Assembly (NCBI GenBank): GCA_035502095.1
Contig: DATJUX010000008.1
Location: 1 to 64,000, forward strand
Direction of reading: 5' to 3'
From: JAKANT01 sp035502095
GTDB lineage: Bacteria; Pseudomonadota; Gammaproteobacteria; Burkholderiales; Burkholderiaceae_F
Length of the DNA stretch: 64,000 nucleotides
The notes below the pieces were generated by a model that searched no databases, had not been told where the DNA came from, and saw only the letters and a program-made list of their open reading frames with translations. Shown here in pieces: positions 25,511-34,425 of this stretch (its first letter is position 1; each line of letters begins with the position of its first letter). The translations under genes and the position numbers were made by a program.

Positions 25511-26589
25511 CCCTGACCGCGCGCCAGCGCGGCCTGTCGCTGATCGAACTGCTGATCAGCATGACGATCGGCCTGATCGTCACCGGCGCCCTTGTCTACG
25601 TCTTCGTGGGCTCGCGCGGCGCGAATCGCAGCAACGAAAACCTGGCGCGGGTCCAGGAGACGGGGCGCTTCGCCCTCGACTACATCGGCCAGGACCTGCG
25701 CATGGTGAGCTTCGCCGGATGCCATTCGCGCGGGCTCACTGCCGACACCACGCTGGTCATCGCGCGGCCCGCCGTCACGTACACCGGCGTGTCGGACGGG
25801 ATGATCGGCTTCGACAACGGCAGCGGCTGGACCAACACGACCGGCATCACCTACGTGCGCGGCGACGTGCTGCTCGTGCGCCGCGCGGCGGGCCAGGGCG
25901 TCGAGATCTCGGCCAGCACGAACGCGGCCGCCGCGACAGTCACGCTCAAGAACAACTGCCCGAAGTTCAAGAAGAGCGACCTCGTGATGCTCGCGAGCTG
26001 CGAGCGGGCGGTGATCTTCCGCGTGACCAACACGCCGGCGACGACCTGCGACGGCACCGTCGGCGCCGTCGTGCTGCAGAACCAGGCCACGGGTGCGGGC
26101 TCCGACGGCTCGCAGGGCAACGGCAACAACGGCATCGTCACGGGTTCGACCTCGAACCAGATCGCCAACGTGTTCGGCGTCGATACGCGCGCGGCGGTCT
26201 ATCGCTTCGACGAGGTGGCCTACTTCGTCGGCAACAACCCCGCGGGCCACCCGGGCCTGTACCGGAGTTCGTCCAACAGCGGCACCGAAGAGCTGGTCGA
26301 GAACGTCGAGGACATGGACATCGTCTACGGACTCGACACCAGCAACCCGCCGGACGGCATCGCGGACACCTTCGTCAAGGCGGCCGCGATCACCGACTGG
26401 TCGCAGGTGGTTTCGGTGCGCATCTCCCTGCTGGTCGTCGGCCAGGACACCGCCGTCACCACCGCACCGCAGACCTACGTGCTGCGCGATATCAACGGCG
26501 ACGGCGTGCCCGACGCGCAGACGGCCGCGGACTCGCGGCTGCGCCAGGTCTTCACGTCGACGATCGCACTGCGCAACCGGGTTCTCTAA
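25498..26589 (+). CDS. pilW: Type IV pilus minor pilin PilW, operon B
   Basis: This 363-residue PilW has cleavage site RQRG/LSLIELL, then LISMTIGLIVTGALVYVFVG and RVQETGRFALDYIGQDLRMV. It is about 90 residues longer than the operon A copy. The extra length is a Gly/Ser/Asn-rich insert (around GAGSDGSQGNGNNGIVTGST) and a calcium-loop-like segment DINGDGVPD near the C-terminus. The end RQVFTSTIALRNRVL is standard. It overlaps pilV-B and is followed by pilX-B after 11 bases. Confidence 0.9.
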   Translation: MEQLTLTARQRGLSLIELLISMTIGLIVTGALVYVFVGSRGANRSNENLARVQETGRFALDYIGQDLRMVSFAGCHSRGLTADTTLVIARPAVTYTGVSDGMIGFDNGSGWTNTTGITYVRGDVLLVRRAAGQGVEISASTNAAAATVTLKNNCPKFKKSDLVMLASCERAVIFRVTNTPATTCDGTVGAVVLQNQATGAGSDGSQGNGNNGIVTGSTSNQIANVFGVDTRAAVYRFDEVAYFVGNNPAGHPGLYRSSSNSGTEELVENVEDMDIVYGLDTSNPPDGIADTFVKAAAITDWSQVVSVRISLLVVGQDTAVTTAPQTYVLRDINGDGVPDAQTAADSRLRQVFTSTIALRNRVL

Positions 26590-26600
26590 GGGAGCAGACG

Positions 26601-27128
26601 ATGCACCTTCATGCAGGCAGGCCGCGGCGTCAGCGCGGCGCCGTCCTAGTGATCGGCCTGATCTTCCTCACCATGCTCACGCTGATGGGCGTCGCGGCGT
26701 ATTCGGTCGCGACGCAGGAGGAAAAGATGTCGGGCAACGCGCGCGATCTCAAGCGCGCATTCGAAGCGGCCGAATCGTCGCTGCGCGACTGCGAAGCGGT
26801 GATCGGCGGCTTCGGTTCTCTGCCGACGTTCGACGGGACGGGTGCCATGTATCCGGCCGCGGCGACGAATCAGCCAAGCGTCTGGGAAACGGTCAACTGG
26901 AGCAGTTCGACCGCGGTGCGCGCGCTGGCGGCGCCGCTGAACGGCGTGCGCCAGCAACCCGCCTGCATGGCCGAACAGCTCGTGACGCTCGCGGGCAAAC
27001 CCGCCGACGGTGCGCAAAGCGGCCCGCAGCAGCTCGTGCCCGAGATCGTCTACCGGATCACGGCGCAGGGCTACGGCATGTATCCCAGCACCACCGCGAT
27101 GGTCCAGTCCACCTATCGACGCCAGTAG
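26601..27128 (+). CDS. pilX: Type IV pilus minor protein PilX, operon B
   Basis: This 175-residue PilX begins with a basic segment, then RGAVLVIGLIFLTMLTLMGV and QEEKMSGNARDLKRAFEAAE, continuing SSLRDCE. These are the PilX N-terminal helix motifs, also without Glu5. AAGGGAG lies upstream of ATG 26601. Cysteines in the first helix end and near residue 118 could form the PilX disulfide. It is followed by pilY1-B after 34 bases. Confidence 0.87.
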   Translation: MHLHAGRPRRQRGAVLVIGLIFLTMLTLMGVAAYSVATQEEKMSGNARDLKRAFEAAESSLRDCEAVIGGFGSLPTFDGTGAMYPAAATNQPSVWETVNWSSSTAVRALAAPLNGVRQQPACMAEQLVTLAGKPADGAQSGPQQLVPEIVYRITAQGYGMYPSTTAMVQSTYRRQ

Positions 27129-27162
27129 CCGCCGTGCTCGACGCGATCTCACCGAGGGCAAC

Positions 27163-30100
27163 ATGAGAACTCTGAAAGTCACGCACCTGCTGCGGTTCGC
27201 CGCCACCCTGCTCGGGCTCGCGCCTATGCTGGCGGCCGCGCAGACGTACACGATCTCGCAAACGCCGCCGGTGCTGGCGACGACGATGCCGCCGAACGTC
27301 ATCCTCACGCTCGACGACTCGGGCTCGATGACTTCGGCGTTCGTGCCGGACGGGCTCGACACCACGACGATCCGGCAGAGCAAGCGCTCGAAATCGGCCA
27401 AGTTCAACGCGCTCTACTACGACCCGACCATCATCTACCCGGCACCGATCGATCCGCTCGGCAACGCGTTGACGACGTCGTTCACGGCGGCGCTCATCAA
27501 CGGCTTCTCGCAGGGGACGTACGGCCCGTCCAGCCGCGGCACCGTCAACCTCGGCAACCAATACCGGCCGACGTGGACGTACGACCCGAGCAGCACGACA
27601 CAGACTTTTGCCGAGCATCCGAACGTCGCGGCCGACCTGACCGCGATCGGCGCAGCGAACACGACGACCGCGGGCAAGGCCTATTACTACGTGTTCGTAC
27701 CGACCAACTCGGGTTGTGGCGGTTCGAGCGACACCGGCAACGACGCGTGCTATTCGATCCGCATCGTCGGCAACCAGAACGGCCCGGCGGACATCAATGG
27801 CGACGGTGTCATCAATGGCGACGATGAAAGGCAGAACTTCGCCAACTGGTACTCGTTCTACCGCACGCGCAACCTGATGACGATCTCGTCGGCGTCGCGG
27901 ACCTTCAAGATCCTGCCCGACGCGACGCGCGTTGCTTGGCAGTCGCTCAGTTCGTGCTCGACGTTCGGTACCAACTGCACCGGCTGGACGAACCCGAAGG
28001 TCTCCAACTACATCCATTCGTTCGACACCGGCCATCGCGGCGACCTCTACACATGGCTGTTCCGGCTCCCGGCCACCAGCAGCACGCCGCTGCGCACGGC
28101 TTTCATGAACGCCGGCAAGTATTACGCGACCAAAGGCGACAACAGCCCATACGGGTTCGACCCCAACCAGTCGCCGACGGTTACGGGCCAGCCCGAATAC
28201 GCGTGCCGACCCAACTTCCACATCCTGATGACCGACGGCGTGTGGAACTCGGACAGCGGGGGCTTCTGCTACAACCCGGCCACCGGCACGACGGTGACCT
28301 GCGGCAACCGCGACGACACGACGAGCTGGCTCGCTTCGGGCGGCCGCCTGCCCGACGGCACCGTCTACAGCCTGACGTCGTCGCTGACGAAGATCTACCG
28401 CGACTCCAACTCGGACAGCCTCGCGGATATCGCCTTCCATTACTGGGCCACCGACCTGCGCCCGGACCTGACGAACAAGTTGATCCCGTTCTACGCGGAT
28501 CGCACGGGCACCTCCGACCAGCAGTACTGGAACCCCCGCAACGACCCGGCGAACTGGCAGCACATGGTCAACTTCACCATCGGCCTCGGCCTCACCAGCA
28601 CGCTGAACGTGACGTCGCCGGTGGACATCCGCTGGGGCGGCAGCACGTACGCCGCACCCGGTTTCACGAACCTGAGCACGACGGCGTCGTGGCCGACCAC
28701 CGGAACCAACGTCTCGCCGGGCAACGTCTACGACCTCTGGCACGCGGCCATCAACAGCCGCGGCCAGGCGTTCAGCGCCGAAAACCCGCTGCAGACCGAA
28801 GCCGCGCTGCAGACGGCGCTCAATCGCGTCCTGGCGACGACCGCCGCATCCGCCGCGCTGGCGACGAACTCCACGCGGCTTGCCACCGGCACGCTGCTGT
28901 TCCAGGCCGCGTTCTATTCCGGCGACTGGACCGGCCTCCTGAAGGCGATCCAGGTCAATCCCGACGGATCGATCGGGTCGACGCTCTGGAATGCGACCGA
29001 TGCCGGCAACATTCCGGGCTACAACAGCCGCAGCATCTTTACGTGGAGCGGCACGGCGGGCATCAACTTCACCAAGACCGACTTGCAGACGGCGGGCCTC
29101 TGGAGCTACATCAACAGCGACAACCTGCTCAACTACCTGCGCGGCGATTCGACCAACGAGATCAAGAACACGGGTGGCGTGTACCGCAGCCGCCAGGCAG
29201 CGCTCGGCGACATCGTCGACTCCGATCCCGTGTACGTCTCGGCGGAGAACTACGGTTATACCGATCTGCCGGAAGGTTCGGCGTTCTCGACCACGTCGTA
29301 CTCGGACTTCCTCACCAACACGAAGGGGACCCGGCGCCAGATGGTCTACGTCGGCGCCAACGACGGGATGCTGCATGCGTTCGACGCGCTGACCGGCGCG
29401 GAAAGGTTCGCCTATGTGCCGAAGGCCGTGATCCCGAACATGGTGGCGCTCTCGGATCCGTTCTATGCGCACCACTATTTCGTCGACGGGCCACCGGGGG
29501 CGTGGGATGCGTTCGTCGGCGGCGCGTGGAAGACGATCCTGGTGGGGACGACCGGTGCCGGTGCCAAGAGCGTGTTCGCGCTCGACATCACCAACCCGGA
29601 TGCGTTCGGCACGTCGAAGGTGATGTGGGAGATCAACGACGGTACGGCGCTGCGTTCGTGCGACAACGGCGATCCCGGCTACGCCAACGACCTCGGCTAT
29701 ACGATCGGCCAGGGTGTCGCGGTCAAGCTCAACAGCGGCGACTGGGCGGTCGTGTTCGGCAACGGCTACCAGAGCGTCAACAACCACGCTGTGCTCTACG
29801 TGGTCCGCGCATCCGACGGCTGCCTGCTCAAGAAGATCGATACGGGCTCGGGTTCCAGCGCGAACCCGAACGGCCTCGGCACGCCCACGCTGTGGGACGC
29901 GGACGGCGACGATGTGTACGACTACATCTACGCACCCGACCTGCGCGGCAAGATCTGGAAGTTCGACCTGAGCGGCACGAGCACCAGCAGCTGGACGATC
30001 GCGAACAGCGGCCAGCCGCTCTTCAAGGCCCGCAATTCGTCCGGCGCGGTGGAGCTGACCACGGCCCGGGTCGAACTCGGACCCCCGCCCCCGGGCAATA

Positions 30101-30726
30101 CCGGCGTGATGGTCCTGTTCGGAACCGGACGCTTCTTCGCCGACACCGACAAGGGCGACACGACGCAGCAGAGCTTCTACGGCATCTGGGACAACGGCAC
30201 CGCGGTGACGACGACGGACCGCAGCCAGCTGGTCCAGCAGACCATCAGCCTGGTGACCATCAACGTCGGTGGCGTGCCGACACCGGTGCGATCGATCACC
30301 GCCAACACCATCGACTGGAGCACCAAGCGCGGCTGGTACATGGATCTGCCTACGAGCGGCGAGCGCGTCATCGGTACGGCCGCGGTACGTGCCGGCCGCG
30401 TCATCTTCACGACGATGTTCCCCTCGACCACCGACCCGTGCGACTTCGGCGGGGGCGGCTGGCTGATGGAGGTGGATGCGCGCACCGGCGGCCTGCTGCC
30501 GTATTCGGTGTTCGACACGACACGCAACGGCACGATCGACGACAACGACGCGAAGATCGCCGGCATGCCTCTGACCGTCGGCATGGTCAAGCAGCCGCTG
30601 GTGATCGACGGCAGCCCCAACGCCATCAAGGCGATGAGCGGCTCCTCGGGTCAGGTGCAGGTCGAAAAGAACCGATCGTTCTCGAAGGCGCTTGGACGTG
30701 ATTCATGGCGTGAGGTGACACGATGA
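27163..30726 (+). CDS. pilY1: Type IV pilus tip protein PilY1, paralogue B, with calcium loops
   Basis: This 1187-residue protein has a signal peptide (FAATLLGLAPMLAAAQ) and a vWA-like domain with MIDAS-type D51-D-S-G-S-M. The PilY1 beta-propeller includes MVYVGANDGMLHAFDALTGA and DLRGKIWKFDLSG. It keeps an intact calcium loop D-A-D-G-D-D-V-Y-D at residues 912-920 (29896-29922). Two further EF-hand or dockerin-like loops are seen: DINGDGVINGDD (residues 210-221) and DTTRNGTIDDND near the C-terminus. It is shorter than paralogue A and little alike outside the core. Its stop overlaps pilE-B by ATGA. Confidence 0.93.
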   Translation: MRTLKVTHLLRFAATLLGLAPMLAAAQTYTISQTPPVLATTMPPNVILTLDDSGSMTSAFVPDGLDTTTIRQSKRSKSAKFNALYYDPTIIYPAPIDPLGNALTTSFTAALINGFSQGTYGPSSRGTVNLGNQYRPTWTYDPSSTTQTFAEHPNVAADLTAIGAANTTTAGKAYYYVFVPTNSGCGGSSDTGNDACYSIRIVGNQNGPADINGDGVINGDDERQNFANWYSFYRTRNLMTISSASRTFKILPDATRVAWQSLSSCSTFGTNCTGWTNPKVSNYIHSFDTGHRGDLYTWLFRLPATSSTPLRTAFMNAGKYYATKGDNSPYGFDPNQSPTVTGQPEYACRPNFHILMTDGVWNSDSGGFCYNPATGTTVTCGNRDDTTSWLASGGRLPDGTVYSLTSSLTKIYRDSNSDSLADIAFHYWATDLRPDLTNKLIPFYADRTGTSDQQYWNPRNDPANWQHMVNFTIGLGLTSTLNVTSPVDIRWGGSTYAAPGFTNLSTTASWPTTGTNVSPGNVYDLWHAAINSRGQAFSAENPLQTEAALQTALNRVLATTAASAALATNSTRLATGTLLFQAAFYSGDWTGLLKAIQVNPDGSIGSTLWNATDAGNIPGYNSRSIFTWSGTAGINFTKTDLQTAGLWSYINSDNLLNYLRGDSTNEIKNTGGVYRSRQAALGDIVDSDPVYVSAENYGYTDLPEGSAFSTTSYSDFLTNTKGTRRQMVYVGANDGMLHAFDALTGAERFAYVPKAVIPNMVALSDPFYAHHYFVDGPPGAWDAFVGGAWKTILVGTTGAGAKSVFALDITNPDAFGTSKVMWEINDGTALRSCDNGDPGYANDLGYTIGQGVAVKLNSGDWAVVFGNGYQSVNNHAVLYVVRASDGCLLKKIDTGSGSSANPNGLGTPTLWDADGDDVYDYIYAPDLRGKIWKFDLSGTSTSSWTIANSGQPLFKARNSSGAVELTTARVELGPPPPGNTGVMVLFGTGRFFADTDKGDTTQQSFYGIWDNGTAVTTTDRSQLVQQTISLVTINVGGVPTPVRSITANTIDWSTKRGWYMDLPTSGERVIGTAAVRAGRVIFTTMFPSTTDPCDFGGGGWLMEVDARTGGLLPYSVFDTTRNGTIDDNDAKIAGMPLTVGMVKQPLVIDGSPNAIKAMSGSSGQVQVEKNRSFSKALGRDSWREVTR

Positions 30727-31223
30727 TTGGCTTGACGACGATACGGCGCCGCGTGCGCGGCTTTACCCTGATCGAGTTGGTGGTCGCGATGCTGATCATT
30801 GGCGTGCTCGCCAGCATCGCGATTCCGAGCTACATGGCTTACCTGGGCCGCTCCAAGCGCGCCGCCGCGAAGAGCGTGCTGGTGGATACTGCGAATCAGC
30901 TCGAGCGCAACTACACCACGTTCGGCTGCTACAACAAGACGTCGGTCGCAACCTGCCAGTCGCAGGGCGCGGGCAGCGACTTCGCCCTTGGAACAACGGT
31001 CGCTCCGTCCGATGGGCCGGCCAGCTACAACGTCGCGGTCGCGTTTGGCGGTGCGACGGGCCAGCAGTACACGCTCACGGCGACACCATGCGGCGCATCG
31101 GGCGCCTGCCCGGCCGGGAGCGACAACTTCGTGGACCCCGATTGCGGAGCACTGACGTTGACGCAGGCCGGGGCACGCGGCATCACCGGCAGCAGCACGG
31201 TCGCGATCTGCTGGCAGCGCTGA
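30723..31223 (+). CDS. pilE: Type IV pilin-like protein PilE, operon B
   Basis: This 166-residue pilin has a 13-residue leader, cleavage RVRG/FTLIELV, and the helix VAMLIIGVLASIAIPSYMAY. The central part contains CYNKTSVATCQSQG and the end has CGALTLTQAGARGITGSSTV, continuing AICWQR, so four or more cysteines are present. It ends operon B and overlaps pilY1-B by four bases. No strong terminator follows before the DUF971 gene, 27 bases on. Confidence 0.92.
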   Translation: MIGLTTIRRRVRGFTLIELVVAMLIIGVLASIAIPSYMAYLGRSKRAAAKSVLVDTANQLERNYTTFGCYNKTSVATCQSQGAGSDFALGTTVAPSDGPASYNVAVAFGGATGQQYTLTATPCGASGACPAGSDNFVDPDCGALTLTQAGARGITGSSTVAICWQR

Positions 31224-31250
31224 CTGTCCGCAAGCGGCTATGCTTGCAGC

Positions 31251-31682
31251 ATGGCTGGCTCGCAGGGCGCAGCGCCCACACCTAGCGAAATCAACCTGCA
31301 CGCGAAATCGCGCGTGCTGGAGATCGCGTTCGATGACGGCAAGGTGTTTCGCCTGCCGTTCGAGTTCCTGCGGGTGTTCTCGCCGTCGGCCGAAGTGAAG
31401 GGCCACGGGCCTGGCCAGGAGACGCTGCAGGTCGGCAAACGCGACGTCACGATCACGCGGCTCGAGCCGGTCGGCTACTACGCCGTGCAACCCGTGTTTT
31501 CGGACGGCCACGCGACCGGAATCTATTCCTGGCACTACCTGTACGAGCTGGGCGTGACGCAGGAGAAGCTCTGGGCCGCCTACCTGGAGCGGTTGCAGGC
31601 GGCGGGCGCGAGTCGTGATCCCGACGACCCGCGCAACGCCGCCCTCGTTGCCGCGAGCGGGCCGTCCTGCGGCCATCACTGA
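31251..31682 (+). CDS. DUF971 family protein
   Basis: This 143-residue protein has the DUF971 domain: EINLHAKSRVLEIAFDDGKV, FEFLRVFSPSAEVKGHGPGQ, then GYYAVQPVFSDGHATGIYSW, continuing HYLYELG. The same fold forms the N-terminal domain of gamma-butyrobetaine hydroxylase, but here it stands alone without the catalytic part. The tail GPSCGHH is Cys/His-rich and could bind metal. It lies 11 bases before ubiE, an arrangement common in Betaproteobacteria, which hints at a link to ubiquinone synthesis or metal handling. Its function is not established. Confidence 0.88.
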   Translation: MAGSQGAAPTPSEINLHAKSRVLEIAFDDGKVFRLPFEFLRVFSPSAEVKGHGPGQETLQVGKRDVTITRLEPVGYYAVQPVFSDGHATGIYSWHYLYELGVTQEKLWAAYLERLQAAGASRDPDDPRNAALVAASGPSCGHH

Positions 31683-31693
31683 GCGGGGCGGCG

Positions 31694-32437
31694 ATGAGCC
31701 AGGACCCGAACACGACCGACTTCGGCTTCGAAAAGGTCGCCGAGGGCGACAAGGCGCAGCGCGTCGGCGGCGTCTTCGATTCGGTCGCTGCGCGCTACGA
31801 CTTGATGAACGACCTCATGTCGGCCGGGCTGCATCGGCTTTGGAAGGCGTTCACCGTCCGCCACGCCGCGATCCGGCCGGGCATGCACGTTCTGGACATC
31901 GCGGGCGGCACCGGAGACCTCGCGTTGCGCTTCGCGCGCCAGGTCGGACCGTCCGGTCAGGTGTGGCTCACCGACATCAACGGTTCGATGCTGCGCGAAG
32001 GGCGCAATCGCCTGCTCGACGCCGGCGTGCTGATCCCGGTCGTCCAGTGCGACGCCGAGGCGTTGCCGTTTCCTGACGAGCATTTTCATGTCGTCACGGT
32101 GGCATTCGGCCTGCGCAACATGACCCACAAGGATCGGGCGCTCGCGGAGATGCGCCGCGTGTTGCGACCCGGGGGCCGCTTGCTCGTGTTGGAGTTTTCC
32201 CGGGTTTGGGCGCCGCTCGCTCCTCTCTACGATGCCTACTCTTTTTCGGTGCTGCCTTGGCTCGGCAAGAAAATCGTCGGCGACAGCGACAGCTATCGAT
32301 ATCTCGCCGAGTCGATTCGTGTCCATCCGCCGCAGGAGGCTCTGGCCAAGATGATGAAGCAGGCCGGGCTCGAGAGCGTGCAATGGTTCAACCTGACGGC
32401 GGGTGTGTGCGCGCTGCACGTCGGCAGCAAATATTGA
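31694..32437 (+). CDS. ubiE: Ubiquinone/menaquinone C-methyltransferase UbiE
   Basis: UbiE is the SAM-dependent C-methyltransferase of ubiquinone synthesis. The 247-residue protein has YDLMNDLMSAGLHRLWKAFT, the SAM-binding motif LDIAGGTGDLALRFA and FGLRNMTHKDRALAEMRRVL, all diagnostic of UbiE. The C-terminus reads LTAGVCALHVGSKY, matching the family end. Length is normal. It is the first of three ubiquinone genes in this stretch (ubiE, ubiJ, ubiB), with two unrelated genes between. Confidence 0.97.
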   Translation: MSQDPNTTDFGFEKVAEGDKAQRVGGVFDSVAARYDLMNDLMSAGLHRLWKAFTVRHAAIRPGMHVLDIAGGTGDLALRFARQVGPSGQVWLTDINGSMLREGRNRLLDAGVLIPVVQCDAEALPFPDEHFHVVTVAFGLRNMTHKDRALAEMRRVLRPGGRLLVLEFSRVWAPLAPLYDAYSFSVLPWLGKKIVGDSDSYRYLAESIRVHPPQEALAKMMKQAGLESVQWFNLTAGVCALHVGSKY

Positions 32438-32489
32438 AATGCCGTTCGGTGTGCCGCATCTACACGCGCCGGGAAGCAAGAGGTTCACG

Positions 32490-33437
32490 ATGAAGCGGTT
32501 CATGGCGCTGGTAGCGATCGGCCTGTTCGCGGCGACGCTCGCGACGGACGCCGATGCGCAACGTCGCCTCGGCGGCGGGCGCAGCCTCGGCAAACAATCG
32601 CCGCAGGTACAGCAGCGCGAGGCGACGCCGCCGGCGCCGCAGCAGGCACCGGCGCAACAGGCTGCGCCGGCCCAGCAATCGGCAACGGCCGCAGGAGCGG
32701 CGGCGCGTCCGGCAAGTCCCTGGCGCGGCGCCCTGCTCGGACTCGCTGCCGGCCTTGGTATCGCGGCGCTCGCTTCGTATCTTGGCTTCGGCGAGACATT
32801 GACGGCGATCCTCATGGCGGCCTTGGTTGGTGTGGCGGTGGTAGCGGTGATCGGATTCGTGCTCCGGCGCACGCGCGGTGCCACGGCGCAACCCGCATAT
32901 GGCGGCTTCGGTGGCCACGGGGGCGGCGCCTATGCCCCCGATCCGCAACCTTTGCCTGCGCCGGCGCCGGTCCGGCGCACGGCGCTCGACCTCGCGCCGA
33001 GCGCGCGCCCGGGGTCGGCGATGGACGAATTCGCACGCGGCGCGAACTCGGGCAGCACGCAACCGTGGGGCGTTCCCGCCGGATTCGACACGCAAGGTTT
33101 CGTCGAGCATGCGAAGCAATACTTCGGCAAGCTGCAGGGCGCGTGGGATCGCGGCAGCCTGGCCGAACTCGAGGAGTTCACCACCCGCGACATGTTTGTC
33201 GCGCTGACGCACGAACTGCGCGCACGCGGCGCCGGCAGCCGCACCGAGGTGCTCACGCTCGATGCCTCGCTGCTCGGCATCGAATCGACTGCCGCCGAGC
33301 ATCTCGCGAGCGTTCGTTTCTCCGGCTCGCTTCGCGTCGACGGAGAGGTCGAGCAAGTCGACGAGGTGTGGAACCTGACCAAGCCCACGGACGGCTCGTC
33401 GGGCTGGCTGCTCGCCGGAATTCAGCAGCTGAGCTGA
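32490..33437 (+). CDS. Tim44-like domain membrane protein
   Basis: This 315-residue protein has an N-terminal signal sequence or helix (ALVAIGLFAATLATDADA), an Ala/Pro/Gln-rich linker, and one or two membrane helices (WRGALLGLAAGLGIAALASY and LTAILMAALVGVAVVAVIGF). The C-terminal 130 residues form a Tim44-like domain (DTQGFVEHAKQYFGKLQGAW, then FVALTHELRARGAGSRTEVL). Such proteins are common in Betaproteobacteria and of unknown role. It lies between ubiE and the acetyltransferase in the usual place. ATG 32490 is chosen for the signal sequence. Confidence 0.85.
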   Translation: MKRFMALVAIGLFAATLATDADAQRRLGGGRSLGKQSPQVQQREATPPAPQQAPAQQAAPAQQSATAAGAAARPASPWRGALLGLAAGLGIAALASYLGFGETLTAILMAALVGVAVVAVIGFVLRRTRGATAQPAYGGFGGHGGGAYAPDPQPLPAPAPVRRTALDLAPSARPGSAMDEFARGANSGSTQPWGVPAGFDTQGFVEHAKQYFGKLQGAWDRGSLAELEEFTTRDMFVALTHELRARGAGSRTEVLTLDASLLGIESTAAEHLASVRFSGSLRVDGEVEQVDEVWNLTKPTDGSSGWLLAGIQQLS

Positions 33438-33597
33438 CGCAAGCGGCAGCACGTCCACCGCCGAGGGCGTTCTGCCCCGCGATCGGTGGAGCCCGTTTGT
33501 TGCAGGTAACGCATAGCTGGGACTCGCGCGCGAATTTGCGCGAAGTCGCAACCGTAGACTGCGCCCGCAATTTTCCTAACGCAGTTGCCGGTCACTC

Positions 33598-34284
33598 TTG
33601 CGCTACGCCCTCGACTTTCCCTATGAAACGCCGCGACTGCGCTTGATGCGGGTCGAAGACCGGCACGCCGACCTGATCTGGGAGTGGTCGCGCGATCCCC
33701 GCTTCAACCAGCACGTCCTGTGGACCCAGCCGCACATTCCGCTGCAGGCAAAACGTTTCATCGACGCCGCACTCGCGGCATGGGACTCCCGCATCGGATT
33801 CAACTACTTTGCCGAATCGAAGGAATCGGGCGAGACACTCGCGCGCGTCGAAGCGAGGCGGTCACGCCGTCGCAAGGGCATCGCCGAGGTGGGCATGCTC
33901 GTCGCTCCCAAGGCGTGGAACCAGGGATTCGCCAAGGAACTCACCTATTTCGGTCTTTGGTTCTGCTTCGAGAACCTCGAGATGGAGGCTGTGGCAATCG
34001 ACGCCGGGGCGGCCAACGGCGCAAGCAACCACATCCTCGAAGACTTGGGCCTGCACCCTCTGGGTGAACAGGACTTTCCGCTCGCGGAGGGCGGCTACGC
34101 GCGCCTGAATCGCTTCGTGATGACCCGTGACGAATTCCAGGTCAGGCTGATGCCGAAACTGGAGGCCGAGGAGTACCAGTTGCCGGCAGAAGAACTGGCG
34201 AAGGCGCAAGCGGTCGCCGAGAATCCCCCCGTCGGGCAGGGCGGTGAAATCGTGATTGCCGAACGGGCGCGGGCCGCGTCCTAG
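33598..34284 (+). CDS. GNAT-type acetyltransferase family protein
   Basis: This protein of about 228 residues starts with TPRLRLMRVEDRHADLIWEW, the usual opening of RimJ/RimL-like GNAT proteins, and contains KGIAEVGMLVAPKAWNQGFA with ELTYFGLWFCFENLEMEAVA. The acetyl-CoA loop is loose (QGFAKEL instead of QxxGxG/A), so catalysis is uncertain. The 60-residue C-terminal tail rich in Glu and Ala is unusual. The TTG at 33598 is used because the next ATG would remove the conserved opening. The substrate is unknown. Confidence 0.7.
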   Translation: MRYALDFPYETPRLRLMRVEDRHADLIWEWSRDPRFNQHVLWTQPHIPLQAKRFIDAALAAWDSRIGFNYFAESKESGETLARVEARRSRRRKGIAEVGMLVAPKAWNQGFAKELTYFGLWFCFENLEMEAVAIDAGAANGASNHILEDLGLHPLGEQDFPLAEGGYARLNRFVMTRDEFQVRLMPKLEAEEYQLPAEELAKAQAVAENPPVGQGGEIVIAERARAAS

Positions 34285-34425
34285 CGCTCCCGCCCTCTCC
34301 CTCTGCGCGGTTGCCCCGTCATTTGCGGCGGGGTGCAGTGGCCATGGAAGTTTTGGGTCCCGGCCTGCGGGACGGCCGCGGCGGACGGTTTGCGACAATG
34401 GGGGCAGACACTCGCTGCGACCCCG

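Noticed and set aside
27058..29787. 909-residue minus-strand open frame
   Set aside because: It is the complement of pilY1-B; composition is Arg/Val-rich with no domain, as expected for a shadow in high-GC DNA.
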